A stretch of DNA of 6,131 nucleotides from Bryobacteraceae bacterium (GCA_030039005.1 JASHQT010000509.1:1-6131), one strand, 5' to 3'. Shown: positions 1 to 6,131, counted from the stretch's first letter. The notes: generated by a model not told the origin, from the letters alone. Numbers and translations are program-made.

Positions 1-410
1 GCCTGGAGGCCGCCCTGCGAGAGGATCAGCTCGCGCGCGCGCGTCAGGCGCAGATCGTTGTAATCGAGCCCGGCGAGCTTGAGCGCGAAGTAAGCCTTGA
101 CGGTGGCGCTCAGGTCGGCCGGCCCGCGCGGATAAACGTTGAATCCACCATCGGGTAACTGGCGGCCGAGAATGGACTCGACGGCCTTGTCGAGGAGGGC
201 GCGCGTGGGCGGATTCCACACACCGTTCACAGGCGGATGCAGCCAAAGTTGGAGCAGGACGTAATCGGATTCGAGCGTGGTGTCGGCGGTGAGTTCGGCC
301 CACCAGTAACCCTGGTCGGATTGAATACCGGCCAGGTAGTCCGCGGCGCGATGCGCGGCTTGCGTGGCGCCCTCCAGTAACGTGCCAGCGAGCTGGAGCT
401 TGGGGCTCAT
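1..410 (-). CDS. shc: Squalene-hopene cyclase, N-terminal part (partial, cut by left edge)
   Basis: This is the first 136 codons of a squalene-hopene cyclase, the terpene cyclase that folds squalene into hopene/hopanol at the cytoplasmic membrane to make hopanoids. The visible part reads GYWWAELTADTTLESDYVLL at residues 34-53. It continues with a QW-type repeat, Q84-L-P-D-G-G-F, then NVYPRGPADLSATVKAYFALK (residues 91-111 less the ends) and LSQGG near residue 130. These match the N-terminal beta-domain of the family, which is usually about 630-660 aa, so roughly four fifths is missing. The catalytic DXDD motif lies outside the window and could not be checked. The ATG at 410-408 overlaps the ispH stop as ATGA. 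No Shine-Dalgarno is visible before it, so translation is probably coupled to ispH. Family assignment is confident. Product specificity (squalene versus another polyprene) is inferred, although coupling to ispH fits isoprenoid metabolism. Confidence 0.93.
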   Translation of the reverse strand, partial: MSPKLQLAGTLLEGATQAAHRAADYLAGIQSDQGYWWAELTADTTLESDYVLLQLWLHPPVNGVWNPPTRALLDKAVESILGRQLPDGGFNVYPRGPADLSATVKAYFALKLAGLDYNDLRLTRARELILSQGGLQ

Positions 411-1396
411 ACGCGAGCGATCGTGGTCAACTTGAGAGCCGATCGCTCCAGATCGGAGGGGAGGTGGAAGCGCACATCTTCTTCCTTGAGCTCCATCTCC
501 TCCATGTAGTCGAAACCGAATTTTGTCTCGAGCGATTGGATTAATTCCTGCACCAGGTTTTCCGGCGCCGAAGCGCCGGCGGTAACCGCGACAGTTTGCG
601 CGCCATCCAGCCAGGCCGGATTCACTTCGCTGCTATCGTCCACCAAATAAGCCGGTACGCCTTCGTTCTCACATACTTCCACCAACCGGCGGGAATTGGA
701 GCTATTTTGCGAACCGACCACCAATAGAACGTCGGTCAGCGGCACTACTGCTTTGACGCCCAACTGGCGGTTTTCAGTGGCATAGCAAATATCCTGGGTT
801 TTGGGACCTTTAATGGCGGGAAAGCGCTCCTTCAAGCGCTGGACGATATCCTTGGTTTCGTCGAGGCTGAGCGTGGTTTGGGTGAGAAACGAGATCTTGG
901 ACGGGTCCCTTACTTCCAGCCGGTCGACATCCTCGACCGAGGATACTAACACCGTGGATTGCGGCGCTTCGCCGAGAGTGCCAATCACCTCGTCATGGCC
1001 GGCATGGCCGATGAGCACGATCGTGTAATCCTGACGGGCGAAGCGGACAGCTTCCAGGTGAACCTTGGTGACAAGGGGACAGGTGGCGTCGATTACTTCG
1101 AGCTTGCGTTCCTTGGCTTCCTGGCGGACGGTGGGGGAAACGCCGTGGGCGCTGAAGATGACTCGGGCGCCCTCAGGCACCTCGCTCAACTCCTCGACGA
1201 AGATGGCGCCGGCTTGCCGGAGCTCGTCCACGACGTGGCGGTTGTGCACAATTTCTTTACGAACGTATACAGGAGCGCCGTAGAGGTTGAGAACGATCTT
1301 GACGACGTCGATGGCCCGCACCACGCCGGCGCAAAAGCCACGCGGGCGCAGAAGGATGATTTTTTTCACGGAACCGCCATTCTGAAGCTCACCCAT
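407..1396 (-). CDS. ispH: 4-hydroxy-3-methylbut-2-enyl diphosphate reductase (IspH/LytB)
   Basis: IspH is the [4Fe-4S] enzyme that reduces HMBPP to IPP and DMAPP in the last step of the MEP pathway. Counting from the ATG at 1396 (329 aa, close to the usual 310-330), the three cluster cysteines are C22 (RGFCAGV), C106 (DATCPL) and C204 (DICYAT). Substrate-pocket residues are H51 (HNRHVV), H84 (FSAHG), H131 and the acid E136 (GHAGHDEVIGTLG). Also present are the TQTTLS segment, the SQNSSNS loop near 229-235 and the ASAPE loop near 275-279. All key residues are intact. Start choice is uncertain. The frame is open to an ATG at 1405, but the ATG at 1396 has GAGG just upstream, and a GTG at 1369 would give the short N-terminus typical of E. 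coli IspH. It is the upstream gene of a coupled pair with the hopene cyclase (4-bp overlap), consistent with feeding hopanoid synthesis. Confidence 0.97.
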   Translation of the reverse strand: MGELQNGGSVKKIILLRPRGFCAGVVRAIDVVKIVLNLYGAPVYVRKEIVHNRHVVDELRQAGAIFVEELSEVPEGARVIFSAHGVSPTVRQEAKERKLEVIDATCPLVTKVHLEAVRFARQDYTIVLIGHAGHDEVIGTLGEAPQSTVLVSSVEDVDRLEVRDPSKISFLTQTTLSLDETKDIVQRLKERFPAIKGPKTQDICYATENRQLGVKAVVPLTDVLLVVGSQNSSNSRRLVEVCENEGVPAYLVDDSSEVNPAWLDGAQTVAVTAGASAPENLVQELIQSLETKFGFDYMEEMELKEEDVRFHLPSDLERSALKLTTIARV

Positions 1397-1403
1397 GGAC
1401 CTC

Positions 1404-1409
1404 ATTATA
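1404..1409 (-). promoter_or_regulatory. Putative -10 box (TATAAT) for the ispH-shc operon
   Basis: On the minus strand a perfect TATAAT occurs in the context TTGCTATAATGAGGTCCATG, immediately before the likely ispH start. No good -35 hexamer is seen 16-18 bp upstream; CCTGTA is the best match and is poor. If this box is used, transcription would begin about 7 nt downstream, at or next to the ATG at 1396. That would make a leaderless ispH message, or one with a leader reaching the GTG at 1369. It would also exclude the ATG at 1405 and leave the GAGG at 1403-1400 untranscribed. The motif is seen directly; its use as a promoter is inferred. Confidence 0.35.
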
Positions 1410-1432
1410 GCAACGAAGCGCCAAGTTACAGG

Positions 1433-1438
1433 TATAGT
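1433..1438 (+). promoter_or_regulatory. Possible -10 box (TATAGT) for the secreted-protein gene
   Basis: TATAGT matches the bacterial -10 consensus at five of six positions and lies 78 bp before the ATG at 1517. The hexamer 17 bp upstream (GCAACG) does not resemble a -35, so support is weak. If used, the transcript would carry a leader of about 70 nt containing the inverted repeat at 1470-1487. The surrounding bases hold a direct repeat, AGTTAC, at 1424-1429 and 1436-1441, which flanks and partly overlaps the box and could be an activator or repressor half-site pair. Confidence 0.22.
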
Positions 1439-1469
1439 TACGGTTCGTGAGCGGATCCCGGCCCTTATG

Positions 1470-1487
1470 TAACCTAAACGAAGGTTA
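1470..1487. repeat. Perfect inverted repeat in the divergent intergenic region
   Basis: TAACCT (1470-1475) and AGGTTA (1482-1487) are exact reverse complements separated by 6 nt (AAACGA). The repeat lies 29 bp before the ATG at 1517. It could be a small hairpin in the 5' leader or an 18-bp operator for a dimeric regulator. The short AT-rich arms would make a weak hairpin, so an operator is at least as likely. The symmetry is seen directly; any function is inferred. Confidence 0.4.
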
Positions 1488-1516
1488 GTTGGGATGCGTC
1501 AGAACTACTTTAGCGC

Positions 1517-3388
1517 ATGCGGTTTTGCCTTCTGATCCTTTTACTTTCCCTTACTTACAGCGCCGCGCCGGCGCAAACTGTCATCCAGGCAGTTACAGAC
1601 GGGGCCAGCTTTGCGCCGCGAGTCGCGCCCGGAGAACTGGCCACGATTTTCGGCTCGAATCTAGCGGAGTACACCGCCCAGGCGGGTGGATTTCCGCTTC
1701 CGAAGACCATGGCGGGCGCGACCGTGTATGTCAATAATGCAGCCGTCCCCCTGCTCTATGTCAGCCAGGCGCAGATCAATTTTCAGGTGCCGAGCAGCCT
1801 GGCGGCCGGAACCGCCAACATGTACGTGACACGGAGCGGCGGGCAAAGCGCTCTGTTCCAGTTCACGGTGGTGACCGATTCGCCAGCGATTTTCCAGAAT
1901 ACGAGCAATCATGCCATTGCGCAGAACGCGAACAATTATTCGACCAATTCGGCGGGCAACCCAGTGGCGTCAGGAGACGTCCTGGTGGTGTATTTGACGG
2001 GCCAGGGGGCGGTGAACCATCCGGTACCGGACGGAACGGCTACGCCCGATTCGCCCATTGCCAGCGCTACCGGAACGGCGACCGCGACCATCGGCGGGGT
2101 GAGCGCGACGGTGCAGTTTTTGGGATTGACGGCGGGATACACCGGCCTTGCGCAGGCCAACATCGTAGTGCCTACGCTGGCGACGGCGGATTATCCGCTG
2201 GTGATCACGGTAGGTGGGTACGTGAGCGCATCCGCGGAGGTTTCTGTTTCGGGTTCGGGCACGGCGCCACCCACTTTCCTGACGCCGGTGGGCGCAGTGA
2301 GCTTTGCCAATGGCATAACAAACAGCGTCGCCATCTACGGCGATTACACTTATTTGTGCGGACCGAATCAAATTAATCTCGTCGACACCAGCGACGTCAG
2401 CGCGCCATCCTATGTGGCGAGTTTCGGCAGCACGTATCTGAACGGGTATGGCGGCAAGTGCGCCGTGAATCAGAGCACGTCCGAGCCGCTTCTCGTGGAT
2501 ATCGTGGGGCCGGGTACCGCGCCGACGTTGGCCGTGTTCAGCCTTGAGGCGCCGGAAAGTCCCGTGGAGATCGCACAGCTTTCGACCACGCCATACACTT
2601 TTCTGAGCGATATCAGTTTTCTGGGAACCACCGGCTACTTCAGCACGAGTTGGTATCAGACCAGCGGAAACGCGATCAGCGGGCAGTTCGGGAATTTTGT
2701 GGCGTTCGATTTCACCAGCTTGTATCCCGTTCTGGTGGGGGCGCTCTCCACTGGGGCGGGATCGGGCGGGGACAACTTGATGCCGAACGCGCTGGCGTTG
2801 GTGGCTAGCAGCAACGGCAGTTATCCGAACACCGCGTACGTCGCCAGCACCACGGCCACGGGATCGAGTACCACCGGCGGCGGGGTGCTGGACGTGGTCA
2901 ACATCAGCAGCCCGAGCGCCATGCGGGGCGTCGAGCAGGTGACGGATTCGAAGACCGCGATCTTCCTCGGCTTCGGATACGACGGGGATCTTCTGCTGTT
3001 AGCCGGCAACACAACCAGCCTGCAAAATCCCGGCTTCAATATTACCGGCGACCTCACGCTATCGACCATGAGCATCAGCAATGTGGAGGCGCCCACCGGC
3101 ATCGCGGACATGACGACGAATATCGCGACCATGGGCACGTACGTGGTACAACCTCTGGAACTCGCTTCAGGTTATGGCTCCGACGTTTTCGCGATCGTGA
3201 ACGACCCTCCGTCGACGGATCCCACCGGCCCGAGCAGCCTGATCATCGTCGACGCGGCTGCGGCCGGTTCTCCGGTGCTCTATCCGTTCGGTACGCAATT
3301 CGGCATGAGCGATGTGGTGGAGGCGAACGGCTATCTGCTGGTTCCTAACGTAAACGGCCTGGCGATCTACCAGATTCAGTTGCCTTAG
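1517..3388 (+). CDS. Secreted protein: TIGR03437-type domain followed by LVIVD/beta-propeller-like repeats
   Basis: This 623-aa protein starts with a signal peptide: a short n-region, a leucine-rich core at residues 5-13 and an APA-Q cleavage site after A19. Residues about 24-245 match the 'Solibacter C-terminal' family (TIGR03437). Visible hallmarks are DGASFAPRVAPGELATIFGSNL (split across 28-49), the AAVPLLYVSQAQINFQVP stretch near 75-92, VVYLTGQG near 157-164, a GGVSATVQFLGLTAGYTGL segment and an NIVVP strand end near 215-219. Residues about 256-623 carry repeats of the LVIVD kind, such as INLVDTSDVSAPSYV (286-300), LDVVNISSPS (458-467) and a final unit ending GYLLVPNVNGLAIYQI (605-620). 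This suggests a beta-propeller. A Ser/Thr/Gly linker lies near 443-456. The protein is probably exported to the periplasm or cell surface; its function is unknown, with adhesion or ligand binding only a guess. The start is fixed by the signal peptide. No clear Shine-Dalgarno precedes it. The last 44 bp overlap the convergent gene on the other strand. Confidence 0.88.
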   Translation: MRFCLLILLLSLTYSAAPAQTVIQAVTDGASFAPRVAPGELATIFGSNLAEYTAQAGGFPLPKTMAGATVYVNNAAVPLLYVSQAQINFQVPSSLAAGTANMYVTRSGGQSALFQFTVVTDSPAIFQNTSNHAIAQNANNYSTNSAGNPVASGDVLVVYLTGQGAVNHPVPDGTATPDSPIASATGTATATIGGVSATVQFLGLTAGYTGLAQANIVVPTLATADYPLVITVGGYVSASAEVSVSGSGTAPPTFLTPVGAVSFANGITNSVAIYGDYTYLCGPNQINLVDTSDVSAPSYVASFGSTYLNGYGGKCAVNQSTSEPLLVDIVGPGTAPTLAVFSLEAPESPVEIAQLSTTPYTFLSDISFLGTTGYFSTSWYQTSGNAISGQFGNFVAFDFTSLYPVLVGALSTGAGSGGDNLMPNALALVASSNGSYPNTAYVASTTATGSSTTGGGVLDVVNISSPSAMRGVEQVTDSKTAIFLGFGYDGDLLLLAGNTTSLQNPGFNITGDLTLSTMSISNVEAPTGIADMTTNIATMGTYVVQPLELASGYGSDVFAIVNDPPSTDPTGPSSLIIVDAAAAGSPVLYPFGTQFGMSDVVEANGYLLVPNVNGLAIYQIQLP

Positions 3389-5822
3389 CGTCTCTTGCCT
3401 CGACGCCTGGGCTTGCGGCCGGCGACGGGGACGAGGCACGCGGGCGCATTTTCGACGCGATCAGGTGCAGCAAGTGGTGCTCGTGCTCGATCACGACGCC
3501 GATTTTGAGCCAATACAATTCGACACCGGCATGTTTCAGCACCGGAGCGGCGCTCTCGGGCAGGTTCATGGCGTCCTTTTCGGTGGTGAGCAGGATATTC
3601 GATCCGTGCATTTTGGCCTGGTCCGCCAGGCGCTGGATTTCGGCGCAGGTGTAATGATGGTGGTCGGCGAAGGCCCAATGAAACACCGGCGCGACATGCA
3701 GCGTTCGCAAAGTCCCCCAAAAACTGGCTGGATTGGCGAGGCCGCAGAAGGCGGTGACAGGCGGGGAGAGTGAATCGTGCGGCTGGCGCGAGCGGTAGTC
3801 CACCCAGCAGCGATGCTCCAGGCGCGCGCGGAAGATGGGGGCGCCTGGATTGAAAGCGCGCAACCGGCGCACCAGTCCCGCGTATTCGCGATCGGGCGCG
3901 GCGCGCATGATCACGAAGGCTCCGGCTCGCGCGAGCGCGCTCATGGGTTCGCGCAAGGCGCCGAGGGGGAACACGGCGCCGCCGGCGAAAGGATTTAAGG
4001 CGTCGATCAGCACCAGATCTAGATCCCGGCGCAGGCGGGTGTGCTGGAAGCCGTCGTCCAGCAGGAAGATGTCGGGCCGGTATTTTTCTTCGAGCAGACG
4101 GCCGGTTTCAAAGCGGTCCGCGCCGATGCCCGCGTGGGCGTAGCCCGATTGCACGAAGATCTGCGCTTCATCGCCGGTAAAGCTGACGGGTGCGTCTTCG
4201 CCCGCCTCCACCAAGATGGACGGGGCGATGGACCGCCTGCGGTACCCGCGCGTAAGGATGGCGGGATGATGCCCCATTTCGCTGAGGCGCCCAGCCAGGT
4301 GGTCGACCATGGGCGTTTTGCCCGCGCCTCCCATACTGATGGCGCCCACACTGACGACCGGCGTATCCAGACGCCGCGCGTGCGCCATTTTGCGGCGCTG
4401 CTCGAAGCCGCTGACGGTGGCCCAAACCCAACCGAGCGGCGCAAGCAGGAGGCGGGCCGGGCTCAACCGGCTCCAGGAGGGAACCGCGAGATCCTGACGG
4501 CGAAGAATTTCTGCCACCGCTTTTCGTGTCGCGCCGCGTTTACTTGCGGCCAGGGCCGCGGCGCGCGAGCCCAACGTTTCGCGCAACGCGGGATCGTCCA
4601 GCAGGCGCGCGATCGCACTCGCGAGTTCGGACGGGCTCGCGATTTCTACAAACGCGTGTTGCGCCCGAAACTCCTCGGCGATAGCCGCGAAATTTTCCAA
4701 ATGCGGCCCCGTGACGACAGCCTTGCGGCAGGCCGCGGGTTCGAGCACATTGTGACCGCCGCGGCGCGCGAGCGTACCGCCCATGAACACCACGCTCGCG
4801 AGCGGAAACAGGCTGGCGAGTTCGCCGATGGAATCGAGCAGCAGGGCGCAGGGCAGCGCGAGATCGGCCGGAAGCGCGTCCTGGGAACGGCGCGCGTAGC
4901 GGACTCCGGCGGCGCGCAGCTTGGACTCCGCTTCGTCGAAGCGCTCGGGCTTGCGGACAGCAAGAATCAGCAGCAGTCCGGGATGCGTTCGGGCGAGTTG
5001 TACGAACGCCGCGATGACGGCATCGTCTTCGTCGACGTCGCTCGCGTCGATGCCTGGCATGGTGCTCGCAGCGATCCAGATGTTCCGGGGCGCGAGCCGG
5101 GTCATCAGCTCCGCGACGATGCGCGGCGGCTCAGCGAGCAAAGGTTCGGCGTCGTACTTGAGATTTCCGATGGCCTGCACACGATCGGGGGGTGCGCCGA
5201 GTTCCAAGTAGCGCGCGGCATCGCGATCGCTTTGCACCAGGATCGTGTCGGGGCGGCGCAAGGCTTCGCGGAAGAAAAATTTCCAGCGCCGGTAGCGTGG
5301 AAACGCGCGGTCCGAAATCCGTCCATTCACCACCAGAAGCGCGCATCCGGCGCGTTGGGCCTCACTGTATAATACCGGCCAGATTTCGGTCTCGAGAATC
5401 ACGAGCGCCGCGGGGCGAATGCGAGCCAGCACGCGGCGGACGGCGAAGGCATAATCGATGGGCGGATAAAAGATTCCGTCCACCAGCGGCGCTAAGCGCT
5501 CCTCGGCGAGTTCGCGGCCGGCCAGCGTGGAGACGGAGATATACAGCGGGATGCTGGGAGCGCGATCGCGAATTTCGCCCAGCAAGCCGGCCGAGGAGAT
5601 GACTTCACCGACCGAGACGGCGTGCAACCAAATGGCGCCCGGCGGCGTCGGGTGGAAAGATGCGGGTTCGGCGCCCAGGCGTTCGGAGAAGCGGCCGGAA
5701 TAGCGCGGATCGCGGGCGGCGCGGTAAAGGAAATAAAATACAAGGAGCGGAAATGCGGCGGCGCGAACCGCCCAGTAAAGGATTTGAATGAGAGCGCTCT
5801 TAAGTTTTCCGATCCTGTTCAT
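3345..5822 (-). CDS. waaA-lpxK: Fused Kdo transferase (WaaA/KdtA) and lipid A 4'-kinase (LpxK)
   Basis: One uninterrupted 825-codon frame encodes two consecutive lipid A enzymes. Residues 1 to about 440 are WaaA, which transfers Kdo from CMP-Kdo to lipid IVA at the inner face of the cytoplasmic membrane. It has a membrane-anchor helix at about 7-33, the SVGE motif with probable catalytic base E73, ETEIWP (144-149), NGRIS (166-170), GNLKYD (219-224) and GGHNVLEP (355-362). Residues about 453-795 are LpxK, which phosphorylates tetraacyldisaccharide 1-phosphate with ATP. It has its usual membrane-proximal start (LLLAPLGWVWA), a P-loop GGAGKTP (498-504), LTRGYRRR (523-530), GDEA (550-553), DDGFQH (589-594), PLGALREP (619-626), DHHHYT (720-725) and TEKDA (747-751). 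Both halves are near full family length, about 425 and 330 aa. A Ser/Pro/Arg-rich tail of about 30 residues ends the protein. The ATG at 5822 is preferred to an upstream TTG at 5864; neither has a clear Shine-Dalgarno. The 5' end overlaps the divergent exported-protein gene by 35 bp. Confidence 0.95.
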   Translation of the reverse strand: MNRIGKLKSALIQILYWAVRAAAFPLLVFYFLYRAARDPRYSGRFSERLGAEPASFHPTPPGAIWLHAVSVGEVISSAGLLGEIRDRAPSIPLYISVSTLAGRELAEERLAPLVDGIFYPPIDYAFAVRRVLARIRPAALVILETEIWPVLYSEAQRAGCALLVVNGRISDRAFPRYRRWKFFFREALRRPDTILVQSDRDAARYLELGAPPDRVQAIGNLKYDAEPLLAEPPRIVAELMTRLAPRNIWIAASTMPGIDASDVDEDDAVIAAFVQLARTHPGLLLILAVRKPERFDEAESKLRAAGVRYARRSQDALPADLALPCALLLDSIGELASLFPLASVVFMGGTLARRGGHNVLEPAACRKAVVTGPHLENFAAIAEEFRAQHAFVEIASPSELASAIARLLDDPALRETLGSRAAALAASKRGATRKAVAEILRRQDLAVPSWSRLSPARLLLAPLGWVWATVSGFEQRRKMAHARRLDTPVVSVGAISMGGAGKTPMVDHLAGRLSEMGHHPAILTRGYRRRSIAPSILVEAGEDAPVSFTGDEAQIFVQSGYAHAGIGADRFETGRLLEEKYRPDIFLLDDGFQHTRLRRDLDLVLIDALNPFAGGAVFPLGALREPMSALARAGAFVIMRAAPDREYAGLVRRLRAFNPGAPIFRARLEHRCWVDYRSRQPHDSLSPPVTAFCGLANPASFWGTLRTLHVAPVFHWAFADHHHYTCAEIQRLADQAKMHGSNILLTTEKDAMNLPESAAPVLKHAGVELYWLKIGVVIEHEHHLLHLIASKMRPRASSPSPAASPGVEARDAKATESGRSPGRLR
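5777..5782 (+). promoter_or_regulatory. Ribosome binding site fixing the start at 5788
   Basis: AAAGGA lies 5 nt before the ATG at 5788 and is a good Shine-Dalgarno match with near-ideal spacing. It supports 5788 over the in-frame ATG at 5821, which has no such site and would cut off half of the signal peptide. The site sits inside the waaA-lpxK coding sequence on the opposite strand. A TAAAAT (5734-5739) further upstream could serve as a -10 element, but it has no convincing -35 partner. Confidence 0.6.
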
Positions 5823-6131
5823 GGCCGGACTTTTCGTGACCGGGGTGACGCTCGCCGGCGACAAAAAGGACGCGTCGAAATTCGCGCCCGGGCCGGCTTC
5901 CTCCTACCCCGCGAAACAAACCAACGATCACGTGACCGTGGCGGCGGCGGTATACGATACCGAAGAACTGGCTCACACGGCATTCGGGAAATTGAACCCC
6001 AATCAGTACGGCGTTTTGCCGATTCTCGTCATTATCCAGAATGACACGGACCAGGCTCTCAAGCTAGATCATCTGGAAGCGCAATATACGAGCGCCGACG
6101 GCCGCAACTTGGATGCCACGCCCGCCGAGGA
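5788..6131 (+). CDS. Exported protein of unknown function, N-terminal part (partial, cut by right edge)
   Basis: An open frame of 114 codons begins at an ATG with a good Shine-Dalgarno and runs off the window end. Residues 1-23 form a signal peptide with a hydrophobic core (LLSFPILFMAGLFV) and a likely cleavage site after TLA at 23. There is no lipobox cysteine, so a type I signal is favoured over a lipoprotein. The mature part starts charged (DKKD at 25-28). From about residue 49 it has alternating strands, with AAAVYDTEE, TAFGKLNP, GVLPILVIIQND and ALKLDHLEAQY as the most conserved-looking segments, suggesting a beta-sandwich-like fold. The general pattern resembles hypothetical exported proteins I associate with Acidobacteria, but I cannot name a family. 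It is divergent from waaA-lpxK and shares its first 35 bp with that gene's 5' end. An envelope role is suggested only by the signal peptide and location. Confidence 0.75.
   Translation, partial: MRALLSFPILFMAGLFVTGVTLAGDKKDASKFAPGPASSYPAKQTNDHVTVAAAVYDTEELAHTAFGKLNPNQYGVLPILVIIQNDTDQALKLDHLEAQYTSADGRNLDATPAE

Noticed and set aside
959..1450. Plus-strand open frame of 163 codons opposite ispH
   Set aside because: It mirrors the conserved IspH frame and has no domain features or ribosome site, so it is a shadow frame.
1489..1737. Plus-strand open frame starting just upstream of the secreted-protein gene
   Set aside because: It runs in another frame across the signal peptide and TIGR03437 codons and its product is unlike any family. 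It is not a leader peptide with visible attenuator features.
3396..3438. Possible hairpin (TGCCTCG / CGAGGCA) just after the stop at 3388, considered as a terminator
   Set aside because: The loop is 29 nt, there is no T-tract, and the arms lie within the LpxK tail codons on the other strand. It may be chance in GC-rich DNA.
4041..5372. Long plus-strand open frame of 443 codons opposite waaA-lpxK
   Set aside because: It is antisense to the motif-rich coding frame of the fusion gene. Its product is rich in Arg, Gly, Ala and Gln with no recognisable motif, as expected for a shadow frame in high-GC DNA.
5822..5864. Upstream TTG start at 5864 for the WaaA-LpxK fusion
   Set aside because: It would add 14 residues with no family counterpart, has no ribosome site, and would enlarge the overlap with the divergent gene. 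The ATG at 5822 is simpler.
5622..6044. Plus-strand open frame of 140 codons across the waaA 5' end and the exported-protein gene
   Set aside because: It is out of frame with the exported protein that has the good ribosome site and signal peptide. Its product is Arg/Gly-rich and without features.

Overview
The window looks like chromosomal DNA from an acidobacterium, most likely a Solibacter/Bryobacterales-type member of the Acidobacteriota. The strongest clue is a secreted protein carrying the 'Solibacter C-terminal' (TIGR03437-type) domain, which is greatly expanded in that group. High GC, genes for lipid A/Kdo synthesis (a Gram-negative outer membrane) and a hopanoid cyclase next to ispH agree with this. 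The lineage call rests on recognised families, not on a search. Coding density is very high; the only gap of any size is about 110 bp.

Layout, left to right. (1) Positions 1-410, minus strand: the first 136 codons of a squalene-hopene cyclase gene, running off the left edge. (2) Positions 407-1396, minus strand: ispH, the last enzyme of the MEP isoprenoid pathway. Its stop overlaps the cyclase start by 4 bp (ATGA), so the two form a translationally coupled isoprenoid-to-hopanoid operon. (3) Positions 1397-1516: a divergent intergenic region with -10-like boxes facing both ways, a direct repeat and a perfect inverted repeat. (4) Positions 1517-3388, plus strand: a 623-aa secreted protein with a TIGR03437-type domain at its N-terminus and an LVIVD/beta-propeller-like C-terminus. 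(5) Positions 3345-5822, minus strand: one 825-codon ORF joining a complete Kdo transferase (WaaA/KdtA) to a complete lipid A 4'-kinase (LpxK). (6) Positions 5788-6131, plus strand: the start of an unnamed exported protein, running off the right edge.

The shared theme is the cell envelope. IspH supplies IPP/DMAPP and the cyclase makes hopanoids from squalene, while LpxK and WaaA carry out consecutive steps of Kdo-lipid A assembly. The remaining two genes encode exported proteins. The most notable points are the WaaA-LpxK fusion, the head-to-head overlap of its 5' end with the exported-protein gene (35 bp shared), its tail-to-tail 44-bp overlap with the TIGR03437 gene, and the N-terminal placement of the TIGR03437 domain. 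I see no mobile elements, CRISPR arrays, tRNA or rRNA genes.
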